From assembly GCA_963576725.1 (NCBI GenBank), contig OY755241.1:77977003-78041002 (forward strand): a stretch of DNA of 64,000 nucleotides. The letters are read 5' to 3'. This document shows, one piece after another, positions 41,960-53,139 of the stretch; position 1 is the first letter of the stretch; every line of letters begins with the position of its first letter. The translations under genes were made by a program, and so were the position numbers. The notes beneath the pieces are model-generated. The model saw only the letters and a list, made by a program, of their open reading frames with translations. It ran no database searches and had not been told where the DNA came from. Source of the DNA: Azorinus chamasolen. Taxonomy: Eukaryota > Mollusca > Bivalvia > Cardiida > Solecurtidae.

Positions 41960-43490
41960 GAGCATTTTACAAAAAAAATATAAATAATCAGGGAAGATTA
42001 ATTAAGCAAATAATTATGTATATTGACATGGCGATTTGAATGGAATTGAATTATGATACATATGTAATTCCTATTATATACTTCTTATGAAGCCAAGGAA
42101 CGTTGCATATAACACATAAACCAGGCAGAACAGAGCACAAGCATGCACATTAAAAAGCTTGCACAAAAGTTTGTTTCCAATAGATATGGAAGTCCCTTCC
42201 AAAATAAAACAAAGAGATAACCAAACGAAACGAGTCTAAGACATGATATACATTCTATCACTAAAAAGAGATAAATTAGGATTTGTAATAACTACAACTG
42301 TATTTACAAACACACACAATAATAATTCAGTTTTGTATTAAGCTACACTCAGATATACCAATGCTACCAAGGCTTATGGGTTACCAGGGTTGTGGGTTAA
42401 AGCAATGCTGAGATAGGTGGCTTATTAAAGCAATAAGTCAAGAGTGTCAAACTGTGCCATTTTATTACAGTTTTGTCAGTAGCAATTAGCATGCAGATTT
42501 AAGCAACCGGCCTTTACATCCTGCACACTTGCCTGATGTGGCTGCTAAATTGATATTGATGAGATTTTGCTTGAAAACAGCTGTAGTGAGGGAAATGGTT
42601 AATTACAGGGTCAGTCCTTTTAGTCATAAAAGAACGCTTAACTATGCATGCCATATAGAGAATGAAATATTTTGGATTTAATTTGTCTATTGCTTGCACA
42701 ATATGGTCAATCCATGTAAATCCTTTATTCTCATCCTTTCCATATGATCATGACTGTAAAAGACTGAAAACTAGGGTCCAAGCTCTAAAGCTTTAAAAGT
42801 TCACAGTTCAATCAAATGCTTAAGAAAATTCTCTAACAAGATAAATCACTAAATTTTAGTTTTTCTAAAATAAAATTTTTTTTATCACAAAATCTAGTCT
42901 ATAGACAGAGCAGTGCTTGAGGTTATGAAACTTTCTCAGTTTGAGCATGGAGCAACTTAATTTCTACCACAAATCTGATATGTCTTATATATACAAGAGC
43001 AAGTGCTATATGCTCTAGATTGCAGCCTTTTTTCACAGTAATTTAAGGTTTTTATTGCATTTTTATATTAGACGGGTCATATACAAATGGCGTTGTGTGC
43101 CGCAAGGGTTTCGAGCATAGGACTTTGTGCCTTCACTGTATGGGTTTCAATCCTAACTGACCTCATTAACATTTTTTGAATTGAAATTAATTCTTTTTGG
43201 TAACTAATATTTGTTGGTATTCGAAGTTCTATTTGCATCTATAGTATCTAATGACTTACAAAGTCAAATGTATGAATGGAATATGTAAATAAACGTGATT
43301 CATTACTATATGGTTCTAATTCCCAAAACATATAGGAAATGTCGCTTATAACTCCCTATTGGTGTTGTTTCACCAATATGTTTATGCATAAGAGGCAAAT
43401 GATGGCATGACCTTTCCATTATAGGAAATCCTTTTAGCAAATTTAATTTTTATTCCTCCACTGATGAAAATAGTTCAAATTTATACAATC
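41960..43490. other. AT-rich non-coding stretch
   Basis: No gene or clear repeat was recognised over about 1.5 kb. This is the longest stretch of the window without an evident element. Confidence 0.5.
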
Positions 43491-43504
43491 ATGAACATAC
43501 ACCA

Positions 43505-43615
43505 AAGAAAGATTTTACTAACAGGTGGTAGCTTAAAGCAGGCTGAAAATAAAGCAGAACGTGCCTTAAGGTGAATTCTGCTTTTACTTTCAACCTGCAT
43601 TAACTACCTTTCTTC
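43505..43615 (+). mobile_element. Family D hairpin remnant
   Basis: The palindrome 'gcaggctgaaaataaagcag' / 'ctgcttttactttcaacctg' is followed by 'cattaactacctttcttc'. Terminal CAGTAAAA motifs are not recognisable. Confidence 0.5.
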
Positions 43616-43904
43616 ATAACTAGAAACGGGGTAAAGGGTTAGAGGGAAACCAGTGCATGTTACAACTTTTTTCTCAATGTTGGCATGCGACAAATAAAAT
43701 TATTCTCACAGTATAACGCTACAGTATATAGCATAGTGCCACTGGATCTTGTAAAGATATATTCAGATACTACTAAAAAATGATTGTACATTGTTGAAAG
43801 GTAACCTTGGGGACAGCCCTAGAAACTACATGTGTAAAATGTTTTAAATTTCTGTATCAAGCTTGTATCATTAGCAAATAATATTTTCTCATACACCTTC
43901 CCTT

Positions 43905-44222
43905 ATCTCCGAGTTAGAACAACGGGTTGAGATTTCCTTATCTGTAACACGTGTAAGATCACTTTAGAACACATGACGTCATACGTCATATATATATGAC
44001 GTCAAACCATAGAAACCGATGTTTACATGTCATTTAAACGGCGAAAATGCACTTTTTGATATGTGAGAAAAAGAATCTGATGCTCGTTGTCTTTTAAGAT
44101 CACATGTTCCTAAACTCACCTAGAAAATGTTATTAAGCTCGCCAAGGCTCGCTTAATGACATTTTCTAAGGCTCGTTTAGGAACATGTGATCTTAAAAGA
44201 CAACTCGCAACAGATCCTCTAT
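43905..44222 (-). mobile_element. Fold-back MITE, family E, inverted copy
   Basis: This is the reverse complement of 17357-17680. It runs from 'gagttagaacaacgggtt' through 'gacgtcatacgtcatatata' to the hairpin 'tcgttgtcttttaagatcac' / 'gtgatcttaaaagacaactc'. It keeps longer hairpin arms than the 17-kb copy. Confidence 0.75.
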
Positions 44223-44385
44223 AGCCCCCTTCTTAATCAGTTTTGTGTGGGAAGAAATTTTGTTGCATACTCAAACTGAGAATGTTTCATAACCTGAGGC
44301 ACAGATCTGCCTCAGATGGACTGAAATCTCCTACCGGAAGATTTATGATTTACTTATGGAAGCTTTAACCCTATACTCCATATAT

Positions 44386-44856
44386 ATGTTACAGTAAAAA
44401 ATACGATTCAGGACAATCGCTGATTCTCCTAGGACAAATTGTGATCGCAGTCTCTCCTAGGACAAAGACCAATCCTCTTTTTTAAATCATTCATAATCAT
44501 GTTTTGTTTGTCATGTTTTTAATATAGACTTGTGCCCTTAAAATAATATATTCTTCCAGTAGAACTGTAGATTGTCTTGTAGAGTTTAAGAGTTATATAA
44601 AACACTAATTATAAATTCTTCTAGTAGACTTGTACATTTTCTTAGAAGAATTTAAGTGTGATATATAAAACTAATAATAAATTCTTCCAGTAGAATTGTG
44701 AATTTGCATGATCGAATTAGTTTGTCCTTAGACAGACCGTGATCGGAATCTTACTATTAGAATCGCAGATTGTTTTTAGGATGTATTAAGTCTGTCCTAG
44801 GAGAGTTTGGGATCGACGATTGTCCTGAATCGCAGTTTTACTGTGACATACACGTT
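44386..44856. mobile_element. CAGTAAAA-ended element with inner tandem units
   Basis: The left end TTACAGTAAAAAATACGATTCAGGACAATCG is mirrored by CGATTGTCCTGAATCGCAGTTTTACTGTGA on the right (shown here as CGATTCAGGACAATCG and its inverse). A second pair, TCCTAGGACAAA against TCCTAGGAGAG-type words, lies further in. Between them are three diverged units of about 85 bp, each with 'aattcttccagtagaa' (44540-44710). No coding sequence. Confidence 0.7.
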
Positions 44857-45239
44857 TTTAACACATTTAATTTCTTCCTCTGTAGATAGTTCAGCTTTAT
44901 ACAGTTATGAATCTACCCCATAAATATTACTTAAATCCTAAATGAATTAACCTAGAATTTGATCTAGATCCAATCAAGACGCAAGAACAGAAAGATGGGT
45001 TTTTTAATCGCAATTAGTGTATGTTGCAGTTGAAGCTAACAACGTTTATTGATAAGATGTGGTAATAAAAGATATCAGAATGTATCATAGAGGAGCATTC
45101 TGCTATACTTTCAGCCTACTTTAAGCAACCATCTCTCTTCACTTCTGAAAATAACCTATTGCTGTTGCCATGTTGGTCTAAATAAACTGTTATTGTCCAT
45201 AACTTGAAAGGGCAATCTCTTCTGAATCCTATGTGTGTT

Positions 45240-45900
45240 GTACTGCATGTTGCGAATTCTCCATTAATGGCAGTCTTTGCAACACTGATGTTGTCCTTGG
45301 CTGGTCCATAGATGCCTTAAACTGCATGTTATGGCATGCAGTCTGCGAGGGCTCAGTGGAGGTTTCCCCTTGTTTGCCAGATAATTCTTGCCTTCCAATT
45401 CAGGTTCAGCGTATAAAAGCTTGGCAAGAAGCCATGCAAAGTTCCCTTTTGAACATGATGTAACTTGGCAATGGTGGATCACATATTCCCTCCATATCAT
45501 CTGGGGTTGCCACCTCCATCAACTAACCAGGATAGCATATGTTTGATGGCATCACTCTAGTCCCATGACCTAGTGTAATAGCTGGCAGACGAAGTGCTGA
45601 TAAAACCTTTTGGTCTACACCTTTTTCACCCATTGGTGATATGTGTCCCACTGTTCCAACCGCTGTATCTGGTGCAACAGCTGGCAGGTGAATTTCTGAA
45701 ACATGTTGGCCTACATGTACAATTTCTTCACTACTCTGCATACATGGTTGGGTAGAAAATTCCACTTCAGGTGTGATTTCACAATCATGTGCTGGCATTT
45801 CAGTTTGCCTAAGATACTGAACATTAATTGTTTTAGGCGCTTCCTGTGGTTGACTGACATCATCTTTAGCTGCCAATAAATAGTTCTAGTACTTTTTAGC
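45240..45900 (-). pseudogene. BEN-domain-like coding fragment
   Basis: On the minus strand, 45876 to 45523 is open for 117 codons (MAAKDDVSQPQEAPKTIN onward, low complexity, no domain). After a TAG it continues in the same frame as TPDDMEGICDPPLPSYI. A one-base shift near 45455 then gives SCSKGNFAWLLAKLLYAEPE and LEGKNYLANKGKPPLSPRRL followed by HAI. That pattern (C-S-x-G-N-F-A, then GKNY, then a K/R-rich LSPRRL) resembles a BEN domain, a DNA- or chromatin-binding fold. The stop and shift argue for a broken copy, although misassembly of a spliced gene cannot be excluded. Confidence 0.5.
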
Positions 45901-46690
45901 TCACCAGAGCACTTTTGTGCTCAGGGTGAGCTTTTGTGATCGCCTGATGTCCGGCGTCGGCGTCGACAATTTGAACCTTTAAAAATCTTCTCCTCTGAAT
46001 CTACAGGGTTCTTAGCTTTCATCTTTGCTACATAGCATCATCTGTAGGTCCTCTACAAAAGTTATGTAAATTATGCCCCTGGGGTTAAAATTGGCCCCGC
46101 CCCAGGGGTGGGCAGTTTTCAATAGAAACATATAGTGACAACTTTGAAAATCTTCTCCTCTGAATCTACAGGGTTCTCAGCTTTCATATTTGGCACATAG
46201 CATCATTTTCAGGTGCTTTACAAGTTATATAAAGTATGCCCCGGGGTCAAAATTCCCGCCCCAGGGGTTGGCAGTTTTCAATACAAACAAATAGTGGCAA
46301 CTCTGAAACAGGAAGGTGCTCAGCTTTAATATTTGGCACATAGCATTATGTTCAGGTCCTCTACAAAGGTTAAATAAATCATGCCCCTGAGGTCAAAATT
46401 GGCCCCGCCCCCAGGGGTTGGCAGTTTTCAATAGAAACATATAGTGAAAACTTTGAAAATATTCTCCTCTGAAACTGGAAGGTTCTCAGCTTTCATACTT
46501 GGCACATAACATCATGATCAGGTCCTGTACGAAAGTTGCATAAAGTATGCCCCTGGGGTCAAAATTTGCCCCGCCCCAGGGGTGCCTTGTTTTCTATAGA
46601 AATATATAGTAAAACTTTGAATATATTCTTCATATATATATATATATATATAGCATCATGTTCAGGTCCTTTACCAAATTATGCCAGTTC
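45896..46690 (+). mobile_element. Tandem-core element 3, 5' portion
   Basis: TTTAGCTCACCAGAGCACTT forms a hairpin with 'tgtgctcagggtgagct'. 'gatgtccggcgtcggcgtcg' follows, then four to five core units of about 150-165 bp with 'gaatctacagggttctcag', 'tttggcacatagcatcat', 'aggtcctctacaaaagtta' and a GCCCCGCCCCAGGGG block. The last unit contains a (TA)n tract at 46634-46652. The 3' end is lost; the matching 3' portion of this family lies at 63260-63874. Confidence 0.7.
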
Positions 46691-46925
46691 TCATATCTGC
46701 AACCACTTCCCAAAAAGTCTGGAAAATCCCAAATTTGAAGAAAAATATTAAAGTTCAAGGGCAATAACTCCGGAAATAATTATTCAACCGGGCTGAGATT
46801 GTGACATAAGCCGTAACTTATCTAGATTTAGCTTTGTACTACATATTGAGTAGATATCTCTAGTCACTTCTATAAAAAGTCCAGAAAACATTGGTAGGGG
46901 ACTAAAAAGGAGAGCTGTATCCAAG
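46690..46925 (-). repeat. Inverted core fragment of tandem-core element 1
   Basis: The reverse complement contains 'cccctaccaatgttttctgg', 'agtgac' and 'ctcagcccggttgaataatt', matching 1360-1560. It joins element 3 directly at its left and a satellite-like piece at its right. Confidence 0.65.
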
Positions 46926-47110
46926 ACCAATATCTATACTTAATTCAATGTCCTGTTTAGAGGGGTTACATACTGTATAGTGACAGTTGCAAACAGTGTA
47001 AGAACGATCTGACTAGAGTCATCATTGTTTATCATTAAAATCATCTAGCAAAGTTAAGGCTTTCATAGTGAATACTTCTACCAAAATAGGCCATTCCTCT
47101 GAAAATGTTA
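46925..47110 (+). repeat. Isolated piece of the satellite monomer
   Basis: The stretch from 'accaatatctatacttaatt' to 'aataggccattcctctgaaa' matches the first half of each monomer at 49.2-51.9 kb almost exactly. It lies more than 1.4 kb upstream of the array. Confidence 0.8.
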
Positions 47111-47329
47111 AAAAAAGTGAAAACACTTTTATACGAGGGAAAGGGTTAACAATTTGAGAACAAATACAAAACAATTAAAATAACTCAAAACACAATAACA
47201 ATTAAGAATATAACAATAACAATTAACAGTTAACAATTTGAGAGCTAACAATAAACAATTTAACAATTTAAGAAATATTACAAAACAATTACAACAATAA
47301 CTAAAACACGAAAATAGCTCTAACAGTTC

Positions 47330-47547
47330 ACCCCTTTCCCTGTTCTATATTTAGCCAATTTTCAATACCTACTGAATATTCATTGACAAAAGAAAGTAAA
47401 GAAACAGATTCAAATTCCATTAGCAAACAGAGCAGACCCTGATCAGACGGCTCTAGGAGCCATCTGATCTGGGTAGAGAAGCCGTCTGATCTGGGTTTAC
47501 TCTGTTTGCAGATGCGTGAAAACACGTTTATATGAAGGAAAGGGTTA
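47330..47547 (+). mobile_element. TTAA hairpin MITE, family A, with extra arm
   Basis: The left end is TTCACCCCTTTCCCTGTTCT and the right end 'atatgaaggaaagggttaa'. The palindrome carries a duplicated right arm: 'gccatctgatctgggtag' is followed by 'gccgtctgatctgggttt'. Similar AACAATTTGAGAAC-type AT-rich sequence lies on both sides (47150-47320, 47547-47680), so it may have inserted into a repeat. Confidence 0.7.
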
Positions 47548-47910
47548 ACAATTTGAGAACTTATACAAAACCATTAAGATAATAACACAAAACACAAAAA
47601 TAGCTCTTGACAGTTTAACAATGAAAACTAATACAAACAATTACAATAACACAAAACACAAAATAGCTTAACAATTTAACCCTGTTTTATATTTAGCCAA
47701 TTTACATACAATGTTACGAATTTTTATTTATTCAAATTAAGTAGGTCAGGGTCCAGGTAAACAGTGTTCCACCTTCAATATTTCTTTAAAATAGTTTGTT
47801 AATGAATATTAAAATAAATTATAAATTAAAATTAAAATTTGGCCAAGATACAGAATAGGGAAAGGGTTAAAGTACTTAGCATCAATATTTGTATAAGACA
47901 GGTGGCAGCT

Positions 47911-48067
47911 TAACCCATTACTTCATAGGCTATTTTAGACCCAACCTCTTTGAATGAATTTACCCAAAAGGAGCATTTACTGGAGAAAAGTAAAATTTTA
48001 GAATTTTGTCAAGAAGAGACTTTTACAGAGGCGTAGAAAGGCGTATTTATGGAGGAAAGGGTTAAAG
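47911..48067 (+). mobile_element. TTAA MITE family BC lacking its palindrome
   Basis: The left end 'cttaacccattacttcatag' and the right end 'atttatggaggaaagggtta' A are clear, each with TTAA. The middle hairpin is deleted: 'ttttagaattttgtcaagaa' joins the two ends. It shows that the hairpin is not required to recognise the family. Confidence 0.7.
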
Positions 48068-48144
48068 CAGGATGAAAGTTATGCAGAAAGCTCCTCATGT
48101 TTGGGAATGTTTAATCCTTTCTCTAATGTAAATGCTGTTTTGTA

Positions 48145-48304
48145 CCTTTGCAGACAGAGTAGACCCAGATCAGACAGCTGCTGTAGGAACGATTTGGCCT
48201 TTGCAAATAGAGTAGACCCAGATCAGACAGCTACTGTAGGAACCATTTGACCTTTGCAAACAGAATAGACCCAGATCAGACAGCCACTGTAGGAACCATT
48301 TGAT
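48145..48304 (+). repeat. Three tandem copies of a 53-bp hairpin arm
   Basis: The unit CCTTTGCAAACAGAGTAGAC continues 'ccagatcagacagctactgt' and 'aggaaccatttga'. It starts at 48145, 48198 and 48251, so the period is 53 bp. Each unit is one arm of the family A/F palindrome. Confidence 0.8.
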
Positions 48305-48559
48305 CAGAAACTACTGTTTACTCAGATACAGTTTGTTAAATGGCAGTGACGAATATACAAATTCAGTTAATTATAGTATGAAAAGGGTTGCTGTCTGCTA
48401 TGTTCTTAAAAGAGTCAATAGTTTGTATTCTGATGAGATGCAACATTTCATGGTGTTTTGTTCCAAAGTGCTTACATTGATAATCACAATTCCACAGCTA
48501 AAAGGTTAAAGGATTGCATAATTCCTAGGGAATAAGCTAACCCTTTGAATGTATAAAAT

Positions 48560-49195
48560 ATACATGTACAGTAAAACCCCTCATGACTTTCACCCTGCAT
48601 TAAGCTGTCTCCAAGACCGATATCTATACTTAATTCAATGTCCGGTTTAGAGGGGTTACATACTGTATGGTGACAGTTGCAAACAGTGTTAGAACCGTCT
48701 GACTTTAGTCAGCATTGTTTATCATTAAAATCATCTAGCAAAGTAAAATATAAGCCTTCCATAGTGAATAATTAACCAACGTAGGCCATTTCTCTGAAAA
48801 TTCGGCTTTGGGTTTGCTCTGTCACAGTGTCCTTTCACCCATGATACATCTTATTCATTGCACAAAACATGTAGTAGACAATGACACAAAACTTAAGATA
48901 AAACATAAGAGAACACTAAGACAAATTTGTATTTGTACACATTGTAAATTCTAATCCACCCATTACCTGATGGATATTCATTTAACCTATTCCCCAAAAG
49001 CTATAAATGAAATTTCGGCCTTGAATGGGTCAAGTTAAACACTCCAGTTAGTCAATTAGTCATCTCAATAGCATCAATATTTGTCTGTAAGACAGGTGGC
49101 AGATTAACCCATTTCTTCATAGGCTATTTTTCATTCATTACACAAAACATGTAGAAGACAATGACACAAAACTTAAGATAAAACATAAGAGAACT
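48560..49195 (+). repeat. Diverged edge of the satellite array
   Basis: 'acagtaaaacccctcatgac' and 'gaccgatatctatacttaat' begin a diverged monomer in which several positions differ from the array ('agaaccgtctgactttagtc'). After it, unique sequence ('gcatcaatatttgtctgtaa', 'acccatttcttcataggc') alternates with monomer pieces. It probably preserves the state before amplification. Confidence 0.7.
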
Positions 49196-51950
49196 ATATC
49201 TATACTTAATTCAATGTCCTGTTTAGAAGGGTTACATACTGTATAGTGACAGTTGCAAACAGTGTAAGAACGATCTGACTAGAGTCATCATTGTTTATCA
49301 TTAAAATCATCTAGCAAAGTTAAGGCTTTCATAGTGAATACTTATACCAAAATAGGCCATTCCTCTGAAAATTCGGCTTAATGGGTTAAGTAAAACACTC
49401 CAGTTAGTCAATTAGTCATCTCAATAGACCATGTTTTTTGCATGAGAGCTGATCTGATTCTATTGTTTTCTCCATCTCAGCTGATCTCATTAGACCCTGT
49501 ACTTCCCAATGGGCAGCTGATCTGGGGTTTTACTGTTTGCTCTGTCACAGTGTCCTTTCACCCATGATACATCTCATTCATTACACAAAACGTGTAGTAG
49601 ACAATGACAATGTACAGTAAAACCCCTCATGACTTTCACCCTGCATTAAGCTGTCTCCAAGACCAATATCTATACTTAATTCAATGTCCTGTTTAGAGGG
49701 GTTACATACTGTATAGTGACAGTTGCAAACAGTGTAAGAACGATCTGACTAGAGTCATCATTGTTTATCATTAAAATCATCTAGCAAAGTTAAGGCTTTC
49801 ATAGTGAATACTTATACCAAAATAGGCCATTCCTCTGAAAATTCGGCCTTGAATGGGTTAAGTAAAACACTCCAGTTAGTCAATTAGTCATCTCAATAGA
49901 CCATGTTTTTTGCATGAGAGCTGATCTGATTCTATTGTTTTCTCCATCTCAGCTGATCTCATTAGACCCTGTACTTCCCAATGGGCAGCTGATCTGGGGT
50001 TTTACTGTTTGCTCTGTCAGTGTCCTTTCACCCATGATACATCTCATTCATTACACAAAACGTGTAGATGACAATGTACAGTAAAACCCCTTATGACTTT
50101 CACCCTGCATTTAGCTGTCTCCAAGACCAATATCTATACTTAATTCAATGTCCTGTTTAGAGGGGTTACATACTGTATAGTGACAGTTGCAAACAGTGTA
50201 AGAACGATCTGACTAGAGTCATCATTGTTTATCATTAAAATCATCTAGCAAAGTTAAGGCTTTCATAGTGAATACTTATACCAAAATAGGCCAATTCCTC
50301 TGAAAATTCGGCCTTGAATGGGTTAAGTAAAACACTCCAGTCATCTCAATAGACATGTTTTTGCATGAGAGCTGATCTGATTCTATTGTTTTCTCCATCT
50401 CAGCTGATCTCATTAGACCCTGTACTTCCCAATGGACAGCTGATCTGGGGTTTTACTGTTTGCTCTGTCACAGTGTCCTTTCACCCATGATACATCTCAT
50501 TCATTACACAAAACGTGTAGTAGACAATGACAATGTACAGTAAAACCCCTCATGACTTTCACCCTGCATTAAGCTGTCTCCAAGACCAATATCTATACTT
50601 AATTCAATGTCCTGTTTAGAGGGGTTACATACTGTATAGTGACAGTTGCAAACAGTGTAAGAACGATCTGACTAGAGTCATCATTGTTTATCATTAAAAT
50701 CATCTAGCAAAGTTAAGGCTTTCATAGTGAATACTTATACCAAAATAGGCCATTCCTCTGAAAATTCGGCCTTGAATGGGTTAAGTAAAACACTCCAGTT
50801 AGTCAATTAGTCATCTCAATAGACCATGTTTTTTGCATGAGAGCTGATCTGATTCTATTGTTTTCTCCATCTCAGCTGATCTCATTAGACCCTGTACTTC
50901 CCAATGGGCAGCTAATCTGGGGTTTTACTGTTTGCTCTGTCAGTGTCCTTTCACCCATGATACATCTCATTCATTACACAAAAGGTGTAGTAGACAATGA
51001 CAATGTACAGTAAAACCCCTTATGACTTTCACCCTGCATTTAGCTGTCTCCAAGACCAATATCTATACTTAATTCAATGTCCTGTTTAGAGGGGTTACAT
51101 ACTGTATAGTGACAGTTGCAAACAGTGTAAGAACGATCTGACTAGAGTCATCATTGTTTATCATTAAAATCATCTAGCAAAGTTAAGGCTTTCATAGTGA
51201 ATACTTATACCAAAATAGGCCATTCCTCTGAAAATTCGGCTTAATGGGTTAAGTAAAACACTCCAGTTAGTCAATTAGTCGTCTCAATAGACCATGTTTT
51301 TTGCATGAGAGCTGATCTGATTCTATTGTTTTCTCCATCTCAGCTGATCTCATTAGACCCTGTACTTCCCAATGGGCAGCTGATCTGGGGTTTTACTGTT
51401 TGCTCTGTCACAGTGTCCTTTCACCCATGATACATCTCATTCATTACACAAAACGTGTAGTAGACAATGACAATGTACAGTAAAACCCCTCATGACTTTC
51501 ACCCTGCATTAAGCTGTCTCCAAGACCAATATCTATACTTAATTCAATGTCCTGTTTAGAGGGGTTACATACTGTATAGTGACAGTTGCAAACAGTGTAA
51601 GAACGATCTGACTAGAGTCATCATTGTTTATCATTAAAATCATCTAGCAAAGTTGAGGCTTGCATAGTGAATACTTATACCAAAATAGGCCAATTCCTCT
51701 GAAAATTCGGCCTTGAATGGGTTAAGTAAAACACTCCAGTTAGTCAATTAGTCATCTCAATAGACCATGTTTTTTGCATGAGAGCTGATCTGATGCTATT
51801 GTTTTCTCCATCTCAGCTGATCTCATTAGACCCTGTACTTCCCAATGGGCAGCTGATCTGGGGTTTTACTGTTTGCTCTGTCACAGTGTCCTTTCACCCA
51901 TGATACATCTCATTCATTACACAAAACGTGTAGTAGACAATGACACAAAA
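49195..51950 (+). repeat. Satellite array, monomer of about 465 bp, alternating types
   Basis: Monomer starts (the AACCCC of 'gtaaaacccct') are at 49621, 50085, 50544, 51014 and 51484, giving periods of 464, 459, 470 and 470. A first monomer without its start begins near 49195. Two types alternate. One reads 'ctcatgact' with 'cattaagctg' and usually ends 'gctctgtcagtgtcc'. The other reads 'cttatgact' with 'catttagctg' and ends 'gtcacagtgtcc'. Monomers are nearly identical otherwise. The array is non-coding and contains many stops in all frames. Confidence 0.9.
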
Positions 51951-52008
51951 CTTATGATAAAACATTCATTCATTCAAGTGGGGTTTTACTGTAAATAAAA
52001 GATGACAT

Positions 52009-52259
52009 ATTACCCCTCGCTTGCTGAATTTTAAAATACATTTCTCCTTCTTTACCCATGCCCTGTTGTAAAATTACATATATCTTTACTGTGTACACGT
52101 ATTTCATCGTGGAATAACTGCTGTGGAGTGCACTGGTTGCACAATCAACTTGTAAATTGTGCAGACCCTGATTAGACAGCTCCTGCAGCAGCTGTCTCAT
52201 TTGGGTCTTCACTATTTACAAGTACCTATATTGACGTGAATAGCAAGCGAAGGGTTAAT
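52009..52259. mobile_element. TTAA-type MITE, family G
   Basis: The ends TTACCCCTCGCTTGCT and AGCAAGCGAAGGGTTAA are inverted. Near the right end, 'gtgcagaccctgattagaca' faces 'tgtctcatttgggtcttcac' as a palindrome. The left part recurs inverted at 21206-21300. Confidence 0.65.
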
Positions 52260-52454
52260 TAGAAACAGTTTGGATCCAGATAAAATGCATGTGACTCAAA
52301 TTGTTGTAAGAATCTAAACTGTTTTATCCAGGTAACACATTTTGCAAACTGAATAGCTAGTGAAATACAATTTTATTTACACACACAAGCTAAATTGTCT
52401 GGCATATGGATACTGTGGCAAATGCCCATAATTTAAGGACCTAAAAATTAAATT

Positions 52455-52560
52455 TCAGCCAGATTGTTACGAATCATACACCCAAACCGGATTAAGAAAT
52501 TATTATAGAGACGGCTCGGAGAGTTACCCAACTATTATATGAGCTCGACAACAGGTAGAA
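52455..52560 (+). repeat. Short inverted copy of a LINE 3' end
   Basis: 'atttcagccagattgttacg' to 'gacggctcggagagttac' and 'gagctcgacaacaggt' reads the same way as the reverse complement of 52630-52745. Together they form an inverted repeat with arms of about 105 bp around a spacer of about 70 bp. Confidence 0.7.
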
Positions 52561-52629
52561 CAGGTAGGTAGAACAAATATAGATCCGGTTCTACAATTTC
52601 TGAAATGGCAAAAACATCCCTTGTTACCT

Positions 52630-53041
52630 GTTACCGGTTGTCGAACTCAATATTAGTTACTAGTAACTCTCCGAGCCGTCTCGTATATTTGTCCTGGTCC
52701 GGTTTGGGCGAAAGTATCATAGCAATCTGGCTGAAATTTGTTTTTTAAATCACTCCAATGAAAATTCAATCTGCTTTTAAATATATTCAGTGTGTCTGAG
52801 GTAACCACTTTCTCAGGGAGGCTATTCCATCGATTTATTATTCGTTGCGAGAATGTGTGCCTTCTGATGTCTAGCCTAAAGCGTTTCTTTTTTAATTTTT
52901 GTGGATGACCCCTTGTTACAACACTTTGGTTAAGAGTGAAGAGTTGTGTCTTGTCAGCTTTATCTATCCCGTTTAAGATTTTGAATACTTGGATCATGTC
53001 TGCTCTAAGTCTACGATATTCTAGTGAAGGTATTCCCAATT
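52630..53041 (-). pseudogene. LINE 3' fragment (C-terminus of RT ORF)
   Basis: The minus strand is open for 128 codons: MGIPSLEYRRLRADMIQVFK, ILNGIDKAD, VVTRGHPQKLKKKRFRLDIR, then RHTFSQRIINRWNSLPEKVV and FKSRLNFHWSDL. This is the typical end of many CR1/Jockey-like LINE proteins (S-L-x-x-R-R-x-R-x-D-M, WN-x-LP, FK-x-x-L-x-x-x-W). The RT domain itself is absent, so it is a strongly 5'-truncated insertion. Confidence 0.75.
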
Positions 53042-53139
53042 GTTAATTGACAATTATCAAAAATAAGCTAATAAATATTTAAGGCCATGAATTGGAGTAT
53101 AAGTGTTCATGAGGTAAAGGGCTAAAAGATTTAATAATT

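Noticed and set aside
43090..43165. tRNA-like gene ('gggtttcaatcctaac')
   Set aside because: There is a weak box B-like word, but no acceptor or anticodon stem could be formed.
48560..51950. CRISPR-like array
   Set aside because: The repeat is about 465 bp with no short spacers and sits in a eukaryotic repeat-rich context. It is a satellite.
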